NCBI GenBank assembly: GCA_027024625.1
Contig: JALVRY010000398.1
Location: 1-10,086, forward strand
Length of the DNA stretch: 10,086 bases
Direction of reading: 5' to 3'
Source of the DNA: Thiotrichaceae bacterium
Lineage (GTDB): Bacteria; Pseudomonadota; Gammaproteobacteria; Thiotrichales; Thiotrichaceae
Below the pieces are notes generated by a model that made no database searches, was not told where the DNA came from, and worked only from the letters and a program-made list of their open reading frames with translations. Positions 6,595 to 10,086 of this stretch are shown piece by piece. A program made the position numbers and the translations under genes. How positions within the stretch are numbered: the stretch's first letter is position 1; each line of letters opens with the position of its first letter.

Positions 6595-7734
6595 TCAGTG
6601 TTGGGCGGATAATAACAATTCATCACTCAATACCACATCCACTATACGTTTCACCCCCTCCCCATCTACTAATTCGTAGAAGTTTGGTTTAAATAAGCAC
6701 TTCACATTATCCATTTTCGTATTACCACATGAATCTTTAAATATGTTAAAAAGAGGTGCCAATGAATAATTGCTATACTCTCCGAGACAAACCTCATAAC
6801 CTCTATCACATAATGTGCGAGCAATCTTTTTTTGATGTTCTGCAGTAACAATTACAAAAGAAAATACCCCCAAGCATATTCGCTCCCACGTCGTCCCTCC
6901 CGCAGATGTGATTGATATACTAGAGTTCTTCATTAGCTTAGATATATTGTTAGTATTTTCATGCCAATTAACATTCTTCGCCCTAGTAACTGTTTTTTTA
7001 ATCTCTCTATTTTCCTTATCACCATAGGAAAGAACCACATCAAAAACAACGTGGTTAAAGCCCTCATATTCTAACAACTCACTTAGCACCAACGCTGTCA
7101 ACTCACAACCTTGTTGCCCCCCACCTAATACAAGCAAAATTCTTTCAAGCTTTTTTTGTTTTTTTCGCTCTTGAATTGCTTTTGTACGTATATTTGAAAA
7201 CTCTTGCCTAAGAATAGCGTAATGTGTTCCCAGCAACTGAATAGATGTTGCAGGCAATAAATCTTGATACATATCCATATGATATGGATATGTTTGATTT
7301 ATAACCACATCACAATCTAACTTTCTATCCGCAATATCATCAATTACGAGTATTTTTTTTGTTTTGTTACGAAGCACCTCATGCCAGCGATAGTCAATAC
7401 CATAATGATCAACAATCAACCATTCAACACACTCCTTTAAAATCTTACTCGTATCTTCTGCATCTTCTCTCCATGAAACACCTAGCCAGTGTGCATGTGC
7501 GGGATCAGATTTCGACTCAAATTCTTTTTTATTTTTACTTTTAAGAAGGCATATTGCATAGCCTTCTCTACTAATCTCTTCTTTCATCCCACCAAGTAAA
7601 TTACGGCAGATAAAAATGACTCTCACACCTCGTTCTTTTAATTCTTTTGCTAAAGTTAAACAGCGAGCGACGTGTCCTTTACCTATAATCAAAGATGCAT
7701 CCACTCGGAATGCAGCTGTTTTTTTTTCTATCAC
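6595..7734 (-). CDS. pseG: PseG, UDP-2,4-diacetamido-2,4,6-trideoxy-beta-L-altropyranose hydrolase
   Basis: PseG removes UDP from the 2,4-diacetamido-trideoxy-altrose intermediate, giving the free sugar that PseI condenses with PEP. Seen here: GKGHVARC near the N-terminus, with His21 matching the proposed catalytic His of the family; VDHYGIDYRW (from residue 108); the VIDDIADR and DCDVVINQ segments; LLGTHYAILRQEF; and SAGGTTWE (277-284), the C-terminal nucleotide-binding region of the GT-B-like fold. At 379 residues it is longer than the ~275-residue Campylobacter enzyme; the extra length lies mainly in the C-terminal half. I chose GTG at 7734, which gives a GTGA overlap with the SDR stop; a TTG three bases earlier is in frame but less attractive. 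Codons 3-6 contain a run of nine A. A 44-base gap with no strong ribosome site follows before the methyltransferase. Confidence 0.9.
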   Translation of the reverse strand: MIEKKTAAFRVDASLIIGKGHVARCLTLAKELKERGVRVIFICRNLLGGMKEEISREGYAICLLKSKNKKEFESKSDPAHAHWLGVSWREDAEDTSKILKECVEWLIVDHYGIDYRWHEVLRNKTKKILVIDDIADRKLDCDVVINQTYPYHMDMYQDLLPATSIQLLGTHYAILRQEFSNIRTKAIQERKKQKKLERILLVLGGGQQGCELTALVLSELLEYEGFNHVVFDVVLSYGDKENREIKKTVTRAKNVNWHENTNNISKLMKNSSISITSAGGTTWERICLGVFSFVIVTAEHQKKIARTLCDRGYEVCLGEYSNYSLAPLFNIFKDSCGNTKMDNVKCLFKPNFYELVDGEGVKRIVDVVLSDELLLSAQH

Positions 7735-8534
7735 CAAATCGTCCAGCCACCATCAACAACAAGATTTGTACCATTCACATAAGATGATGCATCTGAAGCA
7801 AGAAACAGGGTAGGCCCCTTCATTTCGGCAGACAAACCAATTCTTCCCATCGGCACCTTCCTCTCTAATTTTTTAATAAAGTCGGGAGATGATTTTTGAA
7901 TAGCAACTGAAGGAAAGGCTCCTGGTGTAATAGAGTTAACTCTAATACCCTCTTTCCCAAACTCACATGCTGCATAGCGCGTCCATTGAATCAGAGCTGC
8001 CTTTGCTGCACCATAAAAAGGAGGGTTTGTTCCTTCAGGAGAATCGTAAATGCTAGGATCTGGGCTTACCACACCATACATTGTTGAGATATTTATAACT
8101 GACGCACTCCCAGCCTCATTAGCAGCCCGCCTCAAACAAGGCAAGCTAGCTGTTAGCAAATTATGTGCAGCTATAAGTGTCACATCATAACTATTTTTAT
8201 AATCCTCTACAGAAGAAACCTTGATATTTCCACCAGAACCACTGTAGGCATTATTGATTAGGATATGAAGAGGGGAGTCAGCATATTTATTAAAAAAGTT
8301 CTGAATTGCCTCTTGATCTGTAACATCAAAAACAGCACTCGAAACAGACATTCCTTTTGATCTACACTCATCAACCATCACCGCACAACGATCATGTGAG
8401 CGAGAATTAATTAAAACATGAGCCCCAGCATCCGCAAGTGCCGAAACCATGGATTGTCCAAAATATCCTGTAGCCCCTGTAACCAGAGCTGTTTTACCAG
8501 CCAATGAAAAAAGATTACTATTTTTATGTAGCAT
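7731..8534 (-). CDS. SDR-family oxidoreductase, flagellin modification protein A (PtmA)-like
   Basis: A 267-residue classical short-chain dehydrogenase/reductase. It shows the NAD(P)-binding TGATGYFG (residues 19-26), NNAY (94-97, NNAG in most members), the catalytic Ser150 region INISTMYG, and YxxxK at Tyr174/Lys178, ending in the usual VNGTNLVVDGGW. The long segment between Ser150 and Tyr174 (SPDPSIYDSPEG...) recalls PtmA-type proteins of flagellin glycosylation loci; the substrate is not deducible. I chose the ATG at 8534: it shares its A with the upstream TAA, and GGAG at 8547-8544 stands nine bases before it. A TTG at 8549 would add five residues and leave no ribosome site. The stop overlaps the pseG start by four bases (GTGA), so translational coupling on both sides is likely. 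It probably oxidises or reduces a hydroxyl or keto group of the sugar made by this locus. Confidence 0.88.
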   Translation of the reverse strand: MLHKNSNLFSLAGKTALVTGATGYFGQSMVSALADAGAHVLINSRSHDRCAVMVDECRSKGMSVSSAVFDVTDQEAIQNFFNKYADSPLHILINNAYSGSGGNIKVSSVEDYKNSYDVTLIAAHNLLTASLPCLRRAANEAGSASVINISTMYGVVSPDPSIYDSPEGTNPPFYGAAKAALIQWTRYAACEFGKEGIRVNSITPGAFPSVAIQKSSPDFIKKLERKVPMGRIGLSAEMKGPTLFLASDASSYVNGTNLVVDGGWTIW

Positions 8535-10086
8535 TAAGCGTATCTCCAAAGACTTGGATTAAGTGTTTTTTCTGCAACCCTCAAACCTGACTTCTCAATA
8601 GATTGCAGTTGATTCTGCACAAACCCAGAAGAATCAAAGTACTGTATATTCTCTTTAAATTGCTCCAAGGTATCAACCCCTACAACAATCCCATCTACCC
8701 ATTCCATAGAATTAACATAATTTAAACATAAATCGGCTCTATTGACAGAATTAGTGTCAAATACTTGCTTATCAAGCCATGCTCTCACTTCATCATGAGC
8801 TGTAACATGTGCACACTCCCAATGAGAAGCGTCATCACTCAGCAATACACCTTGTAAAAAAACACTACGAACATGTATAACCAACTTTCTACGCCGCTTA
8901 GTTGCAAATATCTTAGGTATTAACTGTTCCCATCTCCAATCTAGTAGATTAAATGGCATTTGGATAAAATTAATATCATCATTAGATAAAACCTTTTCAA
9001 GCTCATCTGGTGTTTGAACAGATGCACCTAAACTGCATATAACTCCAAGCTTCTTTAACTTCATAAGGTGCTCCCAAACTACCCCCCCCCAATCAGTCAA
9101 GTGAGAAACTCGATGTAGCATTAGTACATCAAGCTCTTGAACAGAAAGACGAGCACAAGATTGGTAAACACTGGCATCAACAAATGCTTTTATCGTATTG
9201 CGGTCAGCATCCTTTGGGCAATCAAGTAGTGGAGAAAGTTTAGTCACCACCTTGACTCTACTTTTCCAACCTTTGGACAATGCACGCCCTACTACCTCCT
9301 CACTATCTCCATAAGCATTTGCTGTATCAATATATTCAACCCCATTAGAAACAGCGTCTCTTACTAAGTTTGTGCTTAATTTTTGTGTTGGCTGACCTGC
9401 CTTATTAGTAACACCATAATCCATGCCTAACTGAACCGTACCTAGCACAAACTTTTTCAATGGATATTTGACGCTTGGAGAGTTCTTTAAACCCTCAAGT
9501 CTAGATATCAAATCGAAACTGGATGATATAATAGGGTCATTAACACCTGTAAAGGCTTGCGTAATAGTCAAATAATCATCAATTGTATCAATTGTACAGC
9601 GGTAATTTCCTTTCCCAAGATTTATGTACTTTTGAAAATAGTTTTCTCCATACTTTTGTATAATACTTGGTGTAACATGCTCCTGATCATATTTACTTGG
9701 CTCTTCAGCTAACGCGCCACGCAAACTATGAGCATTCATCAGTTCTGCACTAAACCCATAAGGCAATCCAGACTGAATACCATTACAGCACAAATAATTA
9801 AGACCTCTTTCTAAAAAGTCTTCTTCCATTTCATCCAGTAAGTTTCCATCAGGAAACACATTATCTGCTGTTAGACGAAAAACGAGCGTTTCATCATCAT
9901 AGTCCGAAATAGCGTCAACAACCCTTTTAAGTACGTTATTTAAATCCCCTCTAAAGTATTCTATCTGATGGCTTGCTAAAGTAGCGACCAATTCATCATC
10001 ACTATATTCTTTTGAGGTCACAACAATAACTTTTCGCCCTGTATTCCCCGCTCTTTTTGCAGCTAAAACAACCAATGGAATACCAC
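8534..10086 (-). CDS. SpsF-type cytidylyltransferase fused to aldo/keto reductase, 5' end missing
   Basis: The visible 516 codons (first full codon at 10084) form two domains. The N-terminal ~180 residues look like the SpsF/CMP-KDO-synthetase-related nucleotidyltransferases (COG1861 type): a GIPLVVLAAKRAG stretch at the edge, RLTADNVFPD in place of the usual RxTGDxPxxD, EHVTPSII and CTIDTIDDY. About 30 further residues with the nucleotide-binding loop must lie beyond the window; the TTG at 10075 is internal, not a start. From about residue 210 (counted from 10075) an aldo/keto reductase follows, opening LGTVQLGMDYG, with a plausible tetrad D250, Y255, K279 and H321. Such fusions occur in surface-sugar loci. 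The role is inferred: activating a nonulosonic or related acid with CTP and reducing a sugar carbonyl. Whether it replaces PseF is unclear. The stop overlaps the next start as TAATG. A run of nine G interrupts the reductase half. Confidence 0.85.
   Translation of the reverse strand, partial: GIPLVVLAAKRAGNTGRKVIVVTSKEYSDDELVATLASHQIEYFRGDLNNVLKRVVDAISDYDDETLVFRLTADNVFPDGNLLDEMEEDFLERGLNYLCCNGIQSGLPYGFSAELMNAHSLRGALAEEPSKYDQEHVTPSIIQKYGENYFQKYINLGKGNYRCTIDTIDDYLTITQAFTGVNDPIISSSFDLISRLEGLKNSPSVKYPLKKFVLGTVQLGMDYGVTNKAGQPTQKLSTNLVRDAVSNGVEYIDTANAYGDSEEVVGRALSKGWKSRVKVVTKLSPLLDCPKDADRNTIKAFVDASVYQSCARLSVQELDVLMLHRVSHLTDWGGVVWEHLMKLKKLGVICSLGASVQTPDELEKVLSNDDINFIQMPFNLLDWRWEQLIPKIFATKRRRKLVIHVRSVFLQGVLLSDDASHWECAHVTAHDEVRAWLDKQVFDTNSVNRADLCLNYVNSMEWVDGIVVGVDTLEQFKENIQYFDSSGFVQNQLQSIEKSGLRVAEKTLNPSLWRYA
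8544..8547 (-). promoter_or_regulatory. Ribosome binding site of the SDR gene
   Basis: GGAG lies within the last codons of the upstream fused gene, nine bases before the ATG at 8534. It decides between this ATG and the TTG at 8549, which overlaps the GGAG itself. Confidence 0.7.
9082..9090 (-). repeat. Homopolymeric G9 tract within the reductase domain
   Basis: Nine consecutive C on the plus strand, read as nine G on the coding strand, encode the end of Trp, Gly-Gly and the start of Val (DWGGVVW) about residue 330 of the visible fused protein. All-GGG glycine codons are unusual in this AT-rich gene. As written the frame is open through the tract. Poly-G tracts of this length are known slippage sites in glycosylation genes of Campylobacter and Helicobacter. 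Loss or gain of one G here would truncate the aldo/keto reductase while leaving the nucleotidyltransferase domain intact. Confidence 0.8.

Noticed and set aside
10073-10075. TTG as start of the fused gene
   Set aside because: The frame stays open to the window edge with family-like residues (Gly-Ile-Pro) before it, and the nucleotide-binding loop expected upstream is missing.

Overview
The window carries a leftward (minus-strand) cluster of eight closely packed genes, followed at its 3' side by about 450 bases of non-coding, repeat-rich DNA. The cluster is cut by the right edge, so its upstream genes are not visible. The protein types (PseG, PseI, SpsF-type nucleotidyltransferase, WbqC, PtmA-like SDR, PglK-like ABC protein), the AT-rich coding sequence and the REP-like hairpins suggest a Gram-negative, probably gammaproteobacterial, genome and a locus for nonulosonic acid (pseudaminic-type) surface glycan or flagellin glycosylation. 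No ribosomal or housekeeping marker is present, so the genus is not called.

Layout in transcription order, right to left: (1) 10086-8534, an SpsF-type cytidylyltransferase fused to an aldo/keto reductase, 5' end off the window; (2) 8534-7731, an SDR oxidoreductase resembling flagellin modification protein PtmA; (3) 7734-6595, PseG, the UDP-sugar hydrolase of pseudaminic acid synthesis; (4) 6550-5936, a class I SAM methyltransferase; (5) 5889-5185, a WbqC-family protein; (6) 5188-4139, PseI, which condenses the sugar with PEP; (7) 4096-2327, an MsbA/PglK-type ABC protein; (8) 2303-1410, a DAHP-synthase-like enzyme; (9) 1407-451, a shikimate-dehydrogenase-like enzyme. That makes nine coding features, of which the first is partial and the other eight are complete. 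Junctions are tight (TAATG, two GTGA overlaps, gaps of 2 to 46 bases), as expected for one operon or two abutting ones.

The unexpected part is the 3' module. The DAHP-synthase-like protein keeps all the residues known to hold PEP, but has Asn in place of the family's metal-binding Cys and Leu in place of the Arg of the erythrose-4-phosphate motif KPR(S/T). Its neighbour, the AroE-like protein, keeps the catalytic Lys/Asp pair but has Ala at three positions that contact shikimate. Both enzymes therefore look re-specialised, and may build a non-standard keto-deoxy sugar or carbocyclic group for the glycan rather than serve aromatic amino acid synthesis. This is a hypothesis.

A tract of nine G on the coding strand of the fused gene, within its reductase half, is a candidate phase-variation switch. 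The non-coding left end holds three related REP-like hairpins (7-bp stem, TTTA/TAAA loop, GGAA/TTCC flank). One is split in its loop by a 159-bp palindromic MITE-like element with 18-bp perfect terminal inverted repeats and a TTTA target duplication. Bases 1 to about 140 show no gene or recognisable signal other than a run of eight G.
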